Assembly: GCF_012843905.1 (NCBI RefSeq)
Contig: NZ_JABAGC010000032.1
Coordinates: 1 to 39,428 of the forward strand
From: Clostridium sp. SM-530-WT-3G
GTDB lineage: Bacteria; Bacillota; Clostridia; Clostridiales; Clostridiaceae
DNA: 39,428 bases
Direction: 5' to 3'
Both the position numbers and the translations under genes were made by a program. The notes beneath the pieces are model-generated. The model was not told where the DNA came from and made no database searches. It saw only the letters and a list, made by a program, of their open reading frames with translations. Positions 7,846 through 17,271 of the stretch are shown piece after piece (position 1 is the stretch's first letter; every line of letters begins with the position of its first letter).

Positions 7846-9096
7846 ATGAGGCCGCTAGCAGATTTGATGAGACCGGATAAGATAGAAGATTTTGTTGGAC
7901 AGGAACAGATATTAGGTGAAGGAAAACCGTTAAGGAATTTGATAAAAAGTAATAATATCTGTAATTGTATATTTTATGGACCACCAGGAACAGGAAAAAC
8001 TACTCTGGCTAATATTATGGCTAAATATGTGGATAAAAAGTTTTATAAGCTGAATGCTACAACTGCAAGTGTTAAAGATATTCAAGATATAACGAATAGT
8101 ATGGATAATCTTTTAAATTACAATGGAGTAGTTTTGTATATAGATGAGCTTCAGCACTTTAATAAAAAACAGCAGCAGGCACTTTTGGAGTTTATAGAAG
8201 ATGGAAGAATAACTTTAATTGCAAGTACAACTGAAAATCCATACTTTGTAATACATAAGGCTATTATAAGTAGATGTAATATTTTTGCTTTTAAACCACT
8301 TAATAAAGAAGATATAGTAATAGGGCTAGAAAAATCTATAAAAAAACTTATAAGTGAAGGTATAGAAGTAAATTATACAATGGAGGCATTAGAGTATATA
8401 GCTGAAATATCACAGGGAGATTATAGAAAGTCATATAATATTCTGGAACTTGCAATAAATTCACAATTAAAATATGTTAGAGAAATTACAACTGAAGTTA
8501 TTGAAAATCTAGGTCAATCAAATATGAGAGCTGATAGTAGTGGAGATGAATTTTATAATTTTTTAAGTGCTCTACAGAAGAGTATAAGAGGAAGTGATCC
8601 AGATGCAGCGATTCACTATTTGGCTCGTCTCATAAAAAGTGGTAATTTAAATGCTATTGTGAGAAGAATATCTGTGATTGCAGCAGAAGATATAGGTTTA
8701 GCTCATCCTCAGGCACTTACTGTAATAAATTCTGGTGTTGAGCTGGCATTAAAAGTTGGATTCCCTGAAGCTCAAATAATTTTAGCTGAACTTGTTATAT
8801 ATCTTGCTACATTACCTAAATCTAATAGTGCATATATGGCTATAGCACATGCTATGACTGATCTTGATAATTTTAATGTGGGTGATATTCCAATGCATTT
8901 AAAAGATGCACATTATTCTGGAGCACAAAAGCTTGGTGTAACAGGATATAAATATCCACATGACTATCCAAATCATTATGTTAGTCAGCAGTATATGCCA
9001 GATGAACTAAAAGGCAAAAAATATTATGAAGCACAAGATAACAAATATGAAGATAGTATTAGACGATATTGGGGTTCAATTAAAGGAAAAAAATGA
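7846..9096 (+). CDS. rarA: replication-associated recombination protein A (RarA/MgsA), AAA+ ATPase
   Basis: RarA (MgsA) is an AAA+ ATPase related to clamp loaders and RuvB that acts at stalled replication forks. The 416-residue protein has Walker A GPPGTGKTT (45-53), Walker B YIDE (Asp100-Glu101), sensor 1 in ASTTENP and the family C-terminus with GAQKLGVTGYKYPHDYPNHYV. GTG 7837 could add three residues, but it is part of the ribosome binding site AGAGGTG (7833-7839), which sits 6 nt before ATG 7846. Its stop codon shares a base with the IscR-like operator of the next gene. Confidence 0.94.
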   Translation: MRPLADLMRPDKIEDFVGQEQILGEGKPLRNLIKSNNICNCIFYGPPGTGKTTLANIMAKYVDKKFYKLNATTASVKDIQDITNSMDNLLNYNGVVLYIDELQHFNKKQQQALLEFIEDGRITLIASTTENPYFVIHKAIISRCNIFAFKPLNKEDIVIGLEKSIKKLISEGIEVNYTMEALEYIAEISQGDYRKSYNILELAINSQLKYVREITTEVIENLGQSNMRADSSGDEFYNFLSALQKSIRGSDPDAAIHYLARLIKSGNLNAIVRRISVIAAEDIGLAHPQALTVINSGVELALKVGFPEAQIILAELVIYLATLPKSNSAYMAIAHAMTDLDNFNVGDIPMHLKDAHYSGAQKLGVTGYKYPHDYPNHYVSQQYMPDELKGKKYYEAQDNKYEDSIRRYWGSIKGKK

Positions 9097-9118
9097 TAGT
9101 TTGACAAAGTCCGAGTAT
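9096..9118 (+). promoter_or_regulatory. candidate IscR operator over the iscR -35 box
   Basis: A 23-bp interrupted palindrome with half sites ATA-N-T-NN-GAC and GTC-NN-A-N-TAT separated by AAA. It resembles the type 1 [2Fe-2S]-IscR site (ATA...GAC...GTC...TAT), though it is two bases shorter in the centre. It covers the whole -35 box (9101-9106) and touches the rarA stop codon. Confidence 0.6.
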
Positions 9119-9129
9119 TTTGATAAGAT
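9101..9129 (+). promoter_or_regulatory. sigma-A promoter of the iscR operon
   Basis: TTGACA at 9101-9106 and TAAGAT at 9124-9129 are separated by exactly 17 bp. The start would lie about 40 nt before the iscR ATG. Confidence 0.82.
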
Positions 9130-9173
9130 ATAAATGAAATTTAAATTGAAAATAAATTTTAAGGGGTGGTGGA

Positions 9174-9626
9174 ATGAAATTATCAACAAAAGGAAGATAT
9201 GGCGTTAGAGCAGTAGTAGAACTAGCGGTTAATTATGGAGGAGCCCCTGTATCAATAAAGACAATTTCCAAAAGGCAGAATCTTTCGGAATATTATTTGG
9301 AGCAACTATTTAGTCCGCTTAGAAGAGCGAATATCATAAGAAGTATAAGAGGAGCACAGGGTGGTTATGTATTATGTAAGCATCCTAGTGAAATTACAGT
9401 AGGTGATATTATGACTATACTTGAGGGCCCTATTGAAGTGGCAGACTGTATAGATGGAGTTAAGTGTGACAGTGAAGAGTGCTGTGCAACTAAGTCTGTA
9501 TGGGAAAAGATAAAGAAAAGTGTAGATGATGTTATGAATTCAATAACACTTCAAGATATCGTTGATGATTATAATGAGATGTTAAAAAAACAAAGTGGAA
9601 TAAAAATTGCAGATAGGAGCGAATAA
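9174..9626 (+). CDS. iscR: Rrf2-family iron-sulfur regulator IscR
   Basis: IscR senses cellular Fe-S status by binding a [2Fe-2S] cluster and represses Fe-S biogenesis genes when loaded. The 150-residue protein has the Rrf2 winged helix (MKLSTKGRYGVRAVVELA, then YLEQLFSPLRRANIIRSIRGAQGGY). Cysteines at 92, 98, 103 and 104 lie where the cluster ligands of E. coli IscR lie (Cys92, Cys98, Cys104). AAGGGGTGG lies upstream of ATG 9174. Four bases separate its stop TAA from nifS, so it heads the iscR-nifS-nifU-mnmA operon, and an IscR-like palindrome covers its own promoter. Confidence 0.92.
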   Translation: MKLSTKGRYGVRAVVELAVNYGGAPVSIKTISKRQNLSEYYLEQLFSPLRRANIIRSIRGAQGGYVLCKHPSEITVGDIMTILEGPIEVADCIDGVKCDSEECCATKSVWEKIKKSVDDVMNSITLQDIVDDYNEMLKKQSGIKIADRSE

Positions 9627-9629
9627 AAT

Positions 9630-10814
9630 ATGAAAAACGTATATATGGATTATGCAGCGACAACTTATGTTAAACCAGAAGTATTAGAAGAAATGATGCC
9701 ATACTTCACAGAGAAATTTGGAAATCCGTCTTCTTTTTATGGAATATCAAGAGAAACAAAAAAAGCAATAGATGAAGCAAGAGCTAAGGTAGCAACAGCT
9801 TTAAATTGTAAACCAACTGAAGTTTATTTTACTGGTGGTGGATCAGAAGCTGATAACTGGGCTATTAAAGGTATTGCATCAGCTCATAAGAATAAAGGAA
9901 ATCATATAATTACAACAAAAATAGAACACCATGCAGTATTACATACTTGTGAGTATTTAGAAAAACATGGTTTTGAAGTTACATATTTAGATGTTGATGA
10001 AGAAGGATTTATTAATTTAGATGATTTAAGAAATGCTATAACAGATAAAACTATATTAGTATCTATTATGTTTGCAAACAATGAAATAGGAACAATACAA
10101 CCAGTTAAAGAAATTGGTGAAATATGTAGAGAAAAGAAAGTATTTTTCCATACTGATGCAGTTCAAGCAGTAGGTAATGTACCAGTAGATGTTCAAGATA
10201 TGAATATCGATATGCTTTCGCTTGCAGGTCATAAGATTTACGGACCAAAAGGTATAGGTGTACTTTATATAAAAAATGGAATAAAAATAGATAACTTAAT
10301 TCATGGAGGAGCTCAAGAAAAAAATAGAAGAGCAGGTACTGAAAATATTGCTTCAATAGTTGGAATTGGAAAAGCAATTGAATTAGCTACTTCAAATCTT
10401 GAAGAACACATGAAGAAATTAAGTGCTTTAAGAGATAAATTGATTGATGGTATATTAGAAGAAATACCATATTCATATTTAAATGGACCTAGAGGAGATA
10501 AGAGATTACCAGGTAACGTTAATGTTAGATTTTCATTTATAGAAGGAGAATCAATCTTATTATCATTAGACTTTAAGGGTGTATGTGCATCAAGTGGTAG
10601 CGCATGTACATCAGGTTCATTAGATCCATCACATGTATTACTTGCAATAGGTCTTCCACATGGATTAGCTCATGGATCTTTAAGACTTACATTAGGGGAA
10701 AAATCAACAGAAGAAGATGTTGATTATGTATTAGAAGTATTACCACCAATTATAGAAAGATTAAGAAATATGTCACCATTATGGGATGACTTTATTAAGA
10801 AGGGAGAAAATTAA
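9630..10814 (+). CDS. nifS: cysteine desulfurase (NifS/IscS type)
   Basis: A PLP enzyme that takes sulfur from cysteine as an enzyme-bound persulfide and gives alanine; it supplies NifU/IscU and probably MnmA. The 394-residue protein has the PLP lysine in SLAGHKIYGPKG (Lys202), the His100-His101 pair in EHHAVLHT, and the persulfide cysteine Cys326 in SSGSACTSG. The N-terminus YMDYAATTYVKPEV and FGNPSSFYGISRETK match the clostridial NifS subgroup. It sits directly between iscR and the scaffold gene, 2 bp before nifU. Confidence 0.95.
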   Translation: MKNVYMDYAATTYVKPEVLEEMMPYFTEKFGNPSSFYGISRETKKAIDEARAKVATALNCKPTEVYFTGGGSEADNWAIKGIASAHKNKGNHIITTKIEHHAVLHTCEYLEKHGFEVTYLDVDEEGFINLDDLRNAITDKTILVSIMFANNEIGTIQPVKEIGEICREKKVFFHTDAVQAVGNVPVDVQDMNIDMLSLAGHKIYGPKGIGVLYIKNGIKIDNLIHGGAQEKNRRAGTENIASIVGIGKAIELATSNLEEHMKKLSALRDKLIDGILEEIPYSYLNGPRGDKRLPGNVNVRFSFIEGESILLSLDFKGVCASSGSACTSGSLDPSHVLLAIGLPHGLAHGSLRLTLGEKSTEEDVDYVLEVLPPIIERLRNMSPLWDDFIKKGEN

Positions 10815-10816
10815 TA

Positions 10817-11254
10817 ATGATATATAGTGAAAAAGTATTAGACCATTTTCAAAATCCAAGAAATGTTGGAGAAATTCCAGATGCAAATGGAGTTGGAGAA
10901 GTAGGAAACGCTAAATGTGGAGATATAATGAAGATATATTTAAAAGTAGAAGACAACATTATAAAAGATGTTAAATTCAAAACTTTTGGATGTGGATCAG
11001 CTATAGCTTCTTCATCAATGGCTACTGAAATGATTAAAGGGAAGACTTTAGATGAAGCTTGGGAATTAACTAATAAGGCTGTTGCTGAAGCCTTAGATGG
11101 ACTTCCACCAGTAAAAATGCACTGTTCAGTTCTTGCAGAAGAAGCAATTCACAAGGCTATCAATGATTATAGAGCACAAAATGGTTTAGATGTTAAACCA
11201 ATGGAAGAACATGATCATGATGAATTACACAACATGGTTCATGGAGAAGAATAA
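10817..11254 (+). CDS. nifU: Fe-S cluster assembly scaffold NifU/IscU
   Basis: The scaffold on which Fe-S clusters are built from sulfur given by NifS. The 145-residue protein is a single IscU-type domain: ligand cysteines Cys34 (NAKCGD), Cys59 (FGCGSA) and Cys103 (MHCSVLA), with Asp36 after the first. The C-terminal tail is rich in Asp, Glu and His ([16 protein letters not shown]), as in clostridial NifU-like proteins. No IscA, HscA/HscB or ferredoxin genes follow, so the operon is the reduced clostridial form. Confidence 0.94.
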   Translation: MIYSEKVLDHFQNPRNVGEIPDANGVGEVGNAKCGDIMKIYLKVEDNIIKDVKFKTFGCGSAIASSSMATEMIKGKTLDEAWELTNKAVAEALDGLPPVKMHCSVLAEEAIHKAINDYRAQNGLDVKPMEEHDHDELHNMVHGEE

Positions 11255-11256
11255 TA

Positions 11257-12339
11257 GTGAGTGCTAAAAAGAAAGTTTTAGTAGGTATGAGTGGCGGAGT
11301 TGATAGCTCCGTTGCTGCTTATTTATTAAAGCAACAAGGATATGAAGTTATTGGTGCAACTATGCAAATTTGGCAGGAAGATAAAGGTTTTGAAGAGAGA
11401 GAAGGTGGATGTTGTTCACTTTCAGCCGTTGAAGATGCCAGAAGAGTATGTGATAAGTTAGGTATACCTTTTTATGTTTTAAATTTTAGAGATTATTTTA
11501 AAGAAAAGGTTATAGAACCGTTTGTTCAAGAATATATAGATGGAAGAACTCCAAACCCTTGTATAGAATGCAATAAGCATTTAAAGTTTGATGAACTTTT
11601 AAGAAGGGCAAGAGGAATAGGTGCAGATTATGTTGCAACAGGTCACTATGCAAAAATAGAAGAACGTGATGGGAGATATTTATTAATAAGATCTGATGAT
11701 GATAGAAAAGATCAGACTTATGCACTTTATAATTTCACTCAAGATCAGCTTAAACATACGTTAATGCCTTGTGGAGCGTATGAAAAGACTAAGATAAGAG
11801 AAATAGCCAAAGAAATAGGTTTAGCTGTACATAATAAAAAAGATAGTGAAGAAATATGCTTTATTTCTGACAATAATCATGGAAAATACATATCTGAAGC
11901 AAAACCTGACAGAGTAAAGCCAGGAAACTTTGTTGATAAAGAAGGAAATGTATTAGGACAACATAAAGGAATAGTATATTATACTATAGGTCAAAGAAAA
12001 GGACTTGGTATAGCTCTTGGAAGACCTGTATTTGTTACTGCAATAAACGCTAAGACAAATGAAGTGGTTTTAGGATCAGAAGATGAAATATTCAGAAATG
12101 ATCTTATAGCTACTGATGTTAACTTTATTCCTTTTGATAAGTTAGAAAATGAGATTACAGTTACAGCAAAAGTTAGATATTCGGCACAACCAAGTGAAGC
12201 GACTTTAATACCACTTCCTAATGGAAAGGTAAAGGTTTCTTTTAAAGAAAAGCAAAGAGCAATTACAAAAGGCCAATCTGTAGTATTTTATGATGGTGAG
12301 ATTGTAGTTGGTGGCGGAATTATCGAAAGTGTATTATAA
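11257..12339 (+). CDS. mnmA: tRNA 2-thiouridylase MnmA
   Basis: MnmA adds the 2-thio group to U34 of tRNA Lys, Glu and Gln, using ATP and persulfide sulfur. The 360-residue protein has the PP-loop SGGVDSS (residues 12-18), catalytic Cys102 in NPCIECN and Cys201 in EEICFISD, and the C-terminal beta-barrel domain. It starts at GTG 11257, two bases after the nifU stop, with GGAGAAG at about 11244-11249 as ribosome binding site. Being last in the iscR-nifS-nifU operon, it probably draws sulfur directly from NifS. Confidence 0.95.
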   Translation: MSAKKKVLVGMSGGVDSSVAAYLLKQQGYEVIGATMQIWQEDKGFEEREGGCCSLSAVEDARRVCDKLGIPFYVLNFRDYFKEKVIEPFVQEYIDGRTPNPCIECNKHLKFDELLRRARGIGADYVATGHYAKIEERDGRYLLIRSDDDRKDQTYALYNFTQDQLKHTLMPCGAYEKTKIREIAKEIGLAVHNKKDSEEICFISDNNHGKYISEAKPDRVKPGNFVDKEGNVLGQHKGIVYYTIGQRKGLGIALGRPVFVTAINAKTNEVVLGSEDEIFRNDLIATDVNFIPFDKLENEITVTAKVRYSAQPSEATLIPLPNGKVKVSFKEKQRAITKGQSVVFYDGEIVVGGGIIESVL

Positions 12340-12354
12340 TATTTAGAAGTATAT

Positions 12355-12411
12355 AAGCCATTTTATTTAGATAGATGATTTAATCATTTTATTTAAATGA
12401 ATGGCTTTTTT
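12355..12411 (+). terminator. terminator after mnmA
   Basis: AAGCCATT (12355-12362) pairs with AATGGCTT (12400-12407), and A/T-rich pairing with a one-base bulge extends the stem inward. TTTTTT follows to 12411. Confidence 0.8.
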
Positions 12412-12643
12412 GTGTATAAAAAATTATTATATACAATATTATAGCAGTGTATATTTTTAATTAAGTAGAGGGGCGTTGCCGCTTTTGGATACGATATAAA
12501 TAATTTTGTTTTTAGATTTTTATATAAGAGGTTATGATATGGGTATTTGAATTTTTTAGGAATTAATTATTTAAAAATGGTAAAAATACTATTGTATTAA
12601 ATCAGATACTAATGGTTGAAATAAAAGGAAGAGAGAAAAAAAT
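12412..12643 (+). other. intergenic leader of the PRC-barrel gene
   Basis: 232 bp with no gene. A small G/C-rich patch at about 12468-12495 (containing GAGGGGCGTTGCCGC) stands out from the A/T-rich surroundings, but it matches no RNA family I can support. No convincing promoter is visible. Confidence 0.4.
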
Positions 12644-13135
12644 ATGTATAAAATAAAGGATTTCTACATTAAAAATATTTATGATATAAAAGGCAAAAAA
12701 ATAGGAATAGTAGAAGACTTGTATTTAGATTTTTTTCATGAAAAAATAATAGGTATTAAGGTTGCAAGTCATAAATTGTTTTCTAAAAAGAATTATATAC
12801 CTATGGATATGATTATTGAGATAGGAAAAGAAATAATTACATTGGGAATAGAACAGTATGATGGGCTTGAGTTTAAAAAAATAAAAAATATGGAAGTAAT
12901 TAATACTTTAGGCGAAACAGAAGGTGTGTTGGAAGATATTATAATAGATGCTCGAGATTACTCTATAAAAGGTATTATAATAAGTTCGGGAATAATAGAT
13001 AGATTAATAAATGGAAAACGAGTGTTGCTTATTAAAGAATGTATTCTTGGAGAAAAGTACATATTATATCGTGGGAAAAGTAAAATTAAATTAAAAACTA
13101 TGCCACATAGGCTGGAGAGACAGTATGGAATTTAA
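12644..13135 (+). CDS. double PRC-barrel domain protein
   Basis: This 163-residue protein has two consecutive PRC-barrel-like units: about residues 1-80 (IYDIKGKKIGIVEDLYLD, then a long strand region) and about 85-150 (VINTLGETEGVLEDIIIDARDYSIKGIIIS). Each has the GxxxGxVxDxxxD pattern of the fold. There is no signal peptide or membrane segment. The fold is found in photosystem H subunits, RimM and sporulation protein YlmC/YmxH; the role here is not known. Its 3' end overlaps the following AI-2E-family gene by 11 bp, so the two are probably translated together and may act at the membrane as a pair. Confidence 0.8.
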   Translation: MYKIKDFYIKNIYDIKGKKIGIVEDLYLDFFHEKIIGIKVASHKLFSKKNYIPMDMIIEIGKEIITLGIEQYDGLEFKKIKNMEVINTLGETEGVLEDIIIDARDYSIKGIIISSGIIDRLINGKRVLLIKECILGEKYILYRGKSKIKLKTMPHRLERQYGI

Positions 13136-14153
13136 GAAATATAAACCGTATTTACTAAAGGCAATTATAGCAGCAGTTTTTTTATTTTGTATATGTCTTT
13201 ATGTATTAAATAATTCTGTAAAGAAAGTTGTAAATATAATTATTGTTTCCATAATTTTATCTTATGTACTTATGCCTACGAGAAGATTTTTTGAAAGAAA
13301 GCTTAAAATGAAAAGGAAGATAGCTTCTGTTTTTATTATAATTCTTCTAATTGGGATTTTTGTTTCGTTTTTTGTAGTTATTATTCCAAGCTTATTTAAT
13401 GAAGCTGAGAGTATAAACAATATGATAGATAGTATTGGAGGATTTTTTCAAGGAATAATAGATAATAGTATTTTTGATAAGATACCTATATTGCAAAAAA
13501 TTTATAATACAGCATTAGAAAAGGTAAATGGATTTATATATAATTATCTCAATAATTTTGTTGATATTTTGATTAATGTAAGTAGCAATTTAATATCGTA
13601 TGCAATATGTCCTGTAATGATTTATTATTTATTAGGTGAAGGGGAAGAAATATATGAAAAACTTATGTTGATTTTTCCTATATCAAAAAGAAAAATTACA
13701 AAAAGAATTATTTCTGATATAGATATGGTGCTTAGTCGCTATATAGCAAGTCAGCTTCTTTTATGTGGAATAATAGGACTACTTACATTTATACTTCTTA
13801 TAATATTAAAGGTTAAGTTTCCTATATGGATTTCGCTTATTAATGCATTGTTTAATATAATACCGTATTTTGGACCTATATTGGGAATTATACCAGCAGC
13901 TGTTGTTGCGCTTATTGATTCTCCTATAAAGTGTTTGTGGGTAGTTATAGGGATGTTTATTATACAACAGATTGAGGGAAATATATTGTCACCTAAAATT
14001 ACAGGTGACAGTACAGAAATACATTCTTTTGTAATAATAATCCTTCTTTTAATTGGAGATGAATTAGGAGGATTTGTAGGAATGGTATTAGTAATTCCCA
14101 TAGCAGTAATTATAAAAGTACTCTATGAAGATATTAATTATTACTTATTTTAA
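13125..14153 (+). CDS. AI-2E family transporter-like membrane protein
   Basis: A 342-residue integral membrane protein of the AI-2E (PF01594/YtvI) family, which includes permeases, Na+/H+ antiporters and many proteins of unknown substrate. It has an N-terminal hydrophobic pair (about 9-28 and 36-50), a soluble middle region, then five or so helices including the conserved IPYFGPILGIIPAAVVAL stretch and IQQIEGNILSPKITGDS. ATG 13125 follows GCTGGAGAG. The gene overlaps the PRC-barrel gene and directly precedes the alaS T-box. A quorum-sensing role should not be assumed from the family name. Confidence 0.88.
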   Translation: MEFKKYKPYLLKAIIAAVFLFCICLYVLNNSVKKVVNIIIVSIILSYVLMPTRRFFERKLKMKRKIASVFIIILLIGIFVSFFVVIIPSLFNEAESINNMIDSIGGFFQGIIDNSIFDKIPILQKIYNTALEKVNGFIYNYLNNFVDILINVSSNLISYAICPVMIYYLLGEGEEIYEKLMLIFPISKRKITKRIISDIDMVLSRYIASQLLLCGIIGLLTFILLIILKVKFPIWISLINALFNIIPYFGPILGIIPAAVVALIDSPIKCLWVVIGMFIIQQIEGNILSPKITGDSTEIHSFVIIILLLIGDELGGFVGMVLVIPIAVIIKVLYEDINYYLF

Positions 14154-14194
14154 AAATTCAATGTGTTTATAAAATATGTTGCAATGGTTTTATA

Positions 14195-14223
14195 TTGACA
14201 TAATTATCTATATGAAATATAAT
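14195..14223 (+). promoter_or_regulatory. sigma-A promoter of alaS
   Basis: TTGACA at 14195-14200 and TATAAT at 14218-14223 are both perfect and 17 bp apart. It drives the T-box leader. Confidence 0.9.
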
Positions 14224-14239
14224 TTTGGTGAAATAATAA

Positions 14240-14444
14240 AATATTTAAGCGATGAATAGGAAAAGTAGAATTATTAAGGATATTAAGAGAGGAAGTGGCT
14301 GGTGAAAACTTCTTGCCTGGGTAATTTCGAAGCTACCTATGAGCTATAAATTTTCTGAGTGATGTATTGTTTAGTACATAATTAGGGTGGTACCGCGGAA
14401 TTCTAACTTTCGTCCCTTGTTTTTATAGGGGTGAGAGTTTTTTT
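14240..14444 (+). promoter_or_regulatory. T-box riboswitch, alanine specifier GCU
   Basis: Stem I begins near 14240 with the GATGA element (14251-14255) and AGTA bulge (14264-14267). The distal loop is GGCTGGTGAAAA (14297-14308). The specifier loop contains GAA-GCT-ACC, so the specifier codon is GCU (14332-14334), alanine. The T-box AGGGTGGTACCGCGG is at 14384-14398, with the TGGT bulge that reads the tRNA acceptor end. The terminator stem pairs 14405-14417 with 14427-14439 and is followed by T-run 14438-14444. Uncharged tRNA-Ala would favour the antiterminator and alaS expression. Confidence 0.95.
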
Positions 14445-14494
14445 GATATTTAGGGAACTACACAATATGAAAAATATATATGGAGGAAGATTTT

Positions 14495-17134
14495 ATGAAA
14501 TTTACAAAAACAAATGACTTAAGAGATGCATATCTAAAGTTCTTTGAAAGTAAGGGACATTTAAAAATGGATAGTTTCTCTTTAGTGCCAAAAAATGATA
14601 ACAGCTTATTGTTAATAAATGCAGGTATGGCTCCATTAAAACCTTATTTTACAGGACTTCAAGAGCCACCATGCAGAAGAGTTACTACATGCCAAAAGTG
14701 TGTAAGAACAGGTGATATAGAAAACGTAGGTATAACAAGCAGACATGGGACTTTCTTTGAAATGCTTGGTAACTTTTCTTTTGGAGATTATTTTAAGAAG
14801 GAAGTAATTCCATGGGCTTGGGAATTCTTAACTCAAGTATTAGAAATGCCAAAAGAAAAATTATATGTTACTATTTATTTAGATGATGATGAAGCTTATG
14901 AATATTGGACTACATTAACAGATGTGGATAAGAGTCATATATTTAGATTAGGTAAAGAAGATAACTTCTGGGAACATGGTGCTGGTCCTTGTGGTCCATG
15001 TACAGAAATTCACTTCAGCAGAACTGATGAAGTTCCTAAGAATGCAGAAGAATTTATAGAATTATCTGATGCAGATAAGATAATAGAAGTATGGAATCTT
15101 GTATTTACTCAATTTGATGGTGATGGAAAAGGAAACTATGAAAAACTTGCAAGTACTAACATAGATACAGGTATGGGTCTTGAAAGACTTGCTGTTGTAA
15201 TGCAAGGTAAAAATAGTATATTTGAAATAGATACACTAGAAAATATACTAAATGAAGTTGCAAAACTTGCAGGAGTTAAGTATGGTGAAAATGAAAAAAC
15301 TGATATATCATTAAGATTAATCACTGACCATATAAGATCAATAACTTTCATGATTTCAGATGATATAATGCCTTCTAATGAGGGAAGAGGATATGTTTTA
15401 AGAAGATTACTTAGAAGAGCTGCAAGACATGGAAAAACATTAGGAATTAAAGATGCTTTTCTTTGCAATCTTTGTGATGTAGTTATAAGAGATTCTAAGG
15501 ATGCTTATCCAGAATTAGAAACTAAGAGAGATTACATCAAGAAAGTAATCAAGATTGAAGAAGATAAATTTAGAGAAACATTAGATTCAGGAATTGAAAT
15601 TCTAAATGGATTTATTGAAGAATTAAAAGCTAATAATGAAAAAGTATTAAGCGGAGAAAATGGATTTAAATTATATGATACTTTTGGATTCCCAATGGAA
15701 CTTACAAAAGAAATTTTAGAAGATGAAGGTCTTTCTTTAGATGAAGAAGCATTCCATGAAGAAATGAAAATCCAAAGAGAAAGAGCAAGAAGTGCAAGAA
15801 AAGTATCTAACTACATGGGGGCAGATGTTAAAACTTCAGATGCTATAAGTGCAGAAGTTGAAACTGAATTTGATGGTTATGATAAGGATGCATTAAATGG
15901 TAAAGTTGAAGTTCTTATTGATGGAGATGAATTCACAGATAAATTAACTGAAGGAAATAAAGGAATACTAGTAACAGATATTACTCCTTTCTATGCTGAA
16001 ATGGGAGGACAAATCGGAGATACTGGTATTATATATAATGATACATTTAAAGCAAAAGTTGTAGATACAAAGAAAAATATTGGTGGTAAGATTGTTCATT
16101 TTGTTGAAGTATTATCAGGCGAAGTTAAAGTAAATGATACTGTGACTTTATCAGTAGATAAGGAAAGACGTGAAAGAATTAAAAAGAACCATACTGCAAC
16201 ACATTTATTAGATACTGCTTTAAAGAAAGTTCTTGGATCACATGTACATCAAGCTGGTTCATTAGTTACTGATGAAAGATTAAGATTTGACTTCTCTCAC
16301 TTTGAAGGATTAACAGAAGAAGAAATTTTAAAGGTTGAAGATTTAGTAAATGAAGCTATAACAAGCGTTACACCAGTTGTTACAGAAATAATGAACTTAA
16401 ATGATGCTAAAAATAGTGGAGCAATAGGAATATTTGATGATAAATACGGCGATAGTGTAAGAGTAGTATCTGCTGGAGAATATTCAAAAGAATTATGTGG
16501 TGGTACTCATATTGATAACACTGGTAAAATTGGATTATTTAAAATTGTATCTGAAAGCGGAATAGCAGCAGGCACAAGAAGAATAGAAGCTGTTACTGGA
16601 AAAGAAGCTATTAAGTTTGTTAGAGAAAAAGAAGAAATTTTAAAAGAATTATCTGGAAAGTTAAAATGTTCTCAAAAGGAAGTATTAACTAAGATAGAAC
16701 AAAATCTTAAAGAAATAAAAGATAGAGAAAAAGAAATTTCTGAATTAAAGGCTAAGTTTGCAACTATGGGACTTGATGATATAATTGCGAGTGCTAAAGA
16801 TGTAAATGGAATAAATGTAGTTTCGTATGAAATGAAAGATGTTGATAGTGATACATTAAGAGATGTTTGCGAAAAAGTAAGAGATAAAGTAGAAAATAGT
16901 GTAGTTTTACTTATGAGTGCTAATAATGGAAAAGTTATTATATGTGCTATGGCAAGCAAAGATGCAGTAGCAAAAGGAGCACACTGTGGTAAGCTTATTA
17001 AAGAAGTATCAACTATTCTAGGTGGAGGCGGCGGTGGAAGACCAGATATGGCTCAAGCCGGTGGTAAATGCCCAGAAAAAATACAAGATGCAATAAATGA
17101 ATCTTATAAAATAGTTGAAACTTTAGCAAAATAG
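14495..17134 (+). CDS. alaS: alanyl-tRNA synthetase
   Basis: Class II synthetase that charges tRNA-Ala. The 879-residue protein has normal length and domain order: catalytic domain (motif 2 with [19 protein letters not shown]), tRNA recognition domain, editing domain with the zinc-binding HTATH (His566, His570) and CGGTH (Cys668, His672), and a C-terminal DHHA1 domain ending in the Gly-rich [18 protein letters not shown] 14480 would add five residues but overlaps the ribosome binding site GGAGGAAGA (14482-14490), which serves ATG 14495. It is controlled by the T-box upstream. Confidence 0.97.
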   Translation: MKFTKTNDLRDAYLKFFESKGHLKMDSFSLVPKNDNSLLLINAGMAPLKPYFTGLQEPPCRRVTTCQKCVRTGDIENVGITSRHGTFFEMLGNFSFGDYFKKEVIPWAWEFLTQVLEMPKEKLYVTIYLDDDEAYEYWTTLTDVDKSHIFRLGKEDNFWEHGAGPCGPCTEIHFSRTDEVPKNAEEFIELSDADKIIEVWNLVFTQFDGDGKGNYEKLASTNIDTGMGLERLAVVMQGKNSIFEIDTLENILNEVAKLAGVKYGENEKTDISLRLITDHIRSITFMISDDIMPSNEGRGYVLRRLLRRAARHGKTLGIKDAFLCNLCDVVIRDSKDAYPELETKRDYIKKVIKIEEDKFRETLDSGIEILNGFIEELKANNEKVLSGENGFKLYDTFGFPMELTKEILEDEGLSLDEEAFHEEMKIQRERARSARKVSNYMGADVKTSDAISAEVETEFDGYDKDALNGKVEVLIDGDEFTDKLTEGNKGILVTDITPFYAEMGGQIGDTGIIYNDTFKAKVVDTKKNIGGKIVHFVEVLSGEVKVNDTVTLSVDKERRERIKKNHTATHLLDTALKKVLGSHVHQAGSLVTDERLRFDFSHFEGLTEEEILKVEDLVNEAITSVTPVVTEIMNLNDAKNSGAIGIFDDKYGDSVRVVSAGEYSKELCGGTHIDNTGKIGLFKIVSESGIAAGTRRIEAVTGKEAIKFVREKEEILKELSGKLKCSQKEVLTKIEQNLKEIKDREKEISELKAKFATMGLDDIIASAKDVNGINVVSYEMKDVDSDTLRDVCEKVRDKVENSVVLLMSANNGKVIICAMASKDAVAKGAHCGKLIKEVSTILGGGGGGRPDMAQAGGKCPEKIQDAINESYKIVETLAK

Positions 17135-17247
17135 TATACTTTTTATCTAAATTAGAGTATAATCTACTTATAAGTTAGATGAATAAATTTAAAATATTAA
17201 GTTAATAATATGGATAGGTTTCCTTAGACAATACGTAAGGGGGTGAG

Positions 17248-17271
17248 TTGCTATTAGGCAGCATATTATGA
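17248..17271 (+). CDS. possible leader micro-ORF coupled to ireB
   Basis: TTG 17248 follows a strong ribosome binding site (AAGGGGGTGAG, about 17237-17246). It opens a seven-codon frame (MLLGSIL) whose TGA (17269-17271) overlaps the ireB ATG as ATGA. IreB itself has no good ribosome binding site close to its ATG, so coupled reinitiation is plausible. The evidence is only positional, and the spacing from the ribosome binding site is short. Confidence 0.3.
   Translation: MLLGSIL

Noticed and set aside
12468..12500. Short G/C-rich patch (TAGAGGGGCG ... GCCGC) resembling pieces of a lysine riboswitch
   Set aside because: Only a few short words match, the rest of the aptamer is missing, and the downstream gene is a PRC-barrel protein, not a lysine gene.
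13751..14101. 116-codon minus-strand frame inside the AI-2E-family gene
   Set aside because: It is a reverse-frame shadow of hydrophobic coding sequence, with no independent support.
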